A stretch of DNA of 17,054 nt from Paramacrobiotus metropolitanus (lineage: Eukaryota > Tardigrada > Eutardigrada > Parachela > Macrobiotidae), in NCBI RefSeq assembly GCF_019649055.1, contig NW_026570705.1:1-17054 (forward strand), in the 5' to 3' direction. The notes beneath the pieces were generated by a model. It had not been told where the DNA came from, made no database searches, and saw only the letters and a list, made by a program, of their open reading frames with translations. Below, piece by piece: positions 16,206 to 17,054 of the stretch (its first letter is position 1; each line of letters begins with the position of its first letter). A program made the translations under genes and the position numbers.

Positions 16206-17054
16206 CTGTGTCGGACCAGTGTCGACATCGCGTAACCGTTGATCCGCTGCCGCCTGGTCCTCATCCCATTTTGACGTAAGGTGCGAGGGGCCGGTTGATT
16301 GACATTGTCCGGTTGGTTTAGTACCGGGAAGTCGTCCGTGTAGACCGGTCTGCCTCGTGTGGCACTGCCCCTCATGATCATTGCCAGGCGTTCCGCTATG
16401 TCTGGTGGTGGCGCCAATGAGGTTGGCCGTGGGTGGACCTGCCGTTCTGGCGCGACCAAGTGATCAGGCGAGGCTGTTAGACCTGGTACAGGGATTGAAT
16501 CTGGTATGTCGAGCCACTCGATGTCGCTGTCGGTTTCTGTGTCCGACGCGCTCGCTGGTCGACTAAGTGCTGGTCCGGCTGCAAATCGTTCAGCCGAGAT
16601 CCGCATAATCCTCAGAAACCGCATCTTCAATTCCTCCGCCGGATGGCGTGTTGAAAACTGTGTCGGCGTGAGGAGTCCAGTTTGTCCTACGCCTGTTGAC
16701 TGCCCCGGTCGAGGCTTAGGCAACACGCGCCGAAGTGCTTCGTCGATCAGGCCAAGCTGGTATTGCCGGTTACGGAAATCACGCAATGCCGGTGGGTCAT
16801 TGGCCGTGTTTATTGGCTTGTCCATAAACCGTAGCATGGCCCGTCGAATCCTGGTAATGTATTCCAGGACGCGTTGGAATTCCAAGTCCAACGCGGCTTT
16901 TCTCCGTAGAGTGGGGGTGTCTACGCCTTTCAGGCTACTAATGGCCTTGCGGATTGCCTCTTCTAAGGATTCCGCCGCGTGAAGTTCGCGTTCCAAGGGC
17001 GGTATGTCTGGGTGAGCCCTTAGGTCGTACGGAGAAGAAGCCGGTTCTCGCGGT
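16202..17054 (-). CDS. Right-edge segment of the long minus-strand gene, 5' part beyond the window
   Basis: The frame is open to the window edge (PREPASSPYDLRAHPD at the extreme right), so the start lies outside. It is mostly helical over the first 130 codons (LEEAIRKAISSLKGV, DLEFQRVLEYITRIRRAML, YQLGLIDEALRRVL), then ELKMRFLRIMRISAERF, a Ser/Asp-rich TETDSDIEWLD, and a DIAERLAMIMRG helix. The last stretch after about 16270 is likely out of frame: the alternative frame from there reads sensibly into 15366-16205, and the switch coincides with the A4 run at 16269-16272. The nominal stop is TGA 16202-16204. No family is recognised. Confidence 0.6.
   Translation of the reverse strand, partial: PREPASSPYDLRAHPDIPPLERELHAAESLEEAIRKAISSLKGVDTPTLRRKAALDLEFQRVLEYITRIRRAMLRFMDKPINTANDPPALRDFRNRQYQLGLIDEALRRVLPKPRPGQSTGVGQTGLLTPTQFSTRHPAEELKMRFLRIMRISAERFAAGPALSRPASASDTETDSDIEWLDIPDSIPVPGLTASPDHLVAPERQVHPRPTSLAPPPDIAERLAMIMRGSATRGRPVYTDDFPVLNQPDNVNQPAPRTLRQNGMRTRRQRINGYAMSTLVRHR

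Overview
The window looks like nuclear DNA of a eukaryote, most likely an invertebrate animal. The evidence is decayed fragments of a non-LTR retrotransposon, several kilobases of degenerate satellite-like arrays, a tRNA-like Pol III unit, and no bacterial gene organisation. I cannot name the species.

Left part (1-6310) is repeat country. Three degenerate tandem arrays follow each other: about 111-535 (C/A-rich, about 32 nt units), about 536-1410 (28 nt units carrying GTAACGTTAC) and about 1905-2650 (about 26 nt units carrying GGTCACC). Next come two 5'-truncated, broken LINE 3' ends in opposite orientation: 2698-3376 on minus and 4080-5160 on plus. Between them lie a tRNA-like gene (3664-3735, minus) and a pair of mutually exclusive hairpins (3958-4016). 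At 5485-6310 two inverted arrays of about 15 nt subrepeats flank a CCTAAGAAA array, an architecture like foldback transposons.

Middle part (6311-8912) has no gene I can support. It holds tandem hairpins (6745-6788), several short direct repeats, and the start of a strand-biased octamer, CCGGTAGG, that continues into the coding region.

Right part (8913-17054, minus strand) is the most notable. Long reading frames follow one another leftward and run off the right edge. Across most gaps the same frame continues through a single TGA or TAG; elsewhere the frame switches once within a short interval. Read together they suggest one very long gene or recent pseudogene of roughly 2,500 or more codons. 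It would encode charged helical modules separated by Pro/Ser/Thr-rich disordered linkers, basic clusters, an acidic tract, and two related segments with winged-helix-like pattern. I recognise no known family. All five in-frame stops can be explained as single C-to-T changes of CGA or CAG codons, and three of the four frame switches coincide with short homopolymers, so decay (or sequence error) is the simplest reading. Separate short genes or recoding are not excluded.
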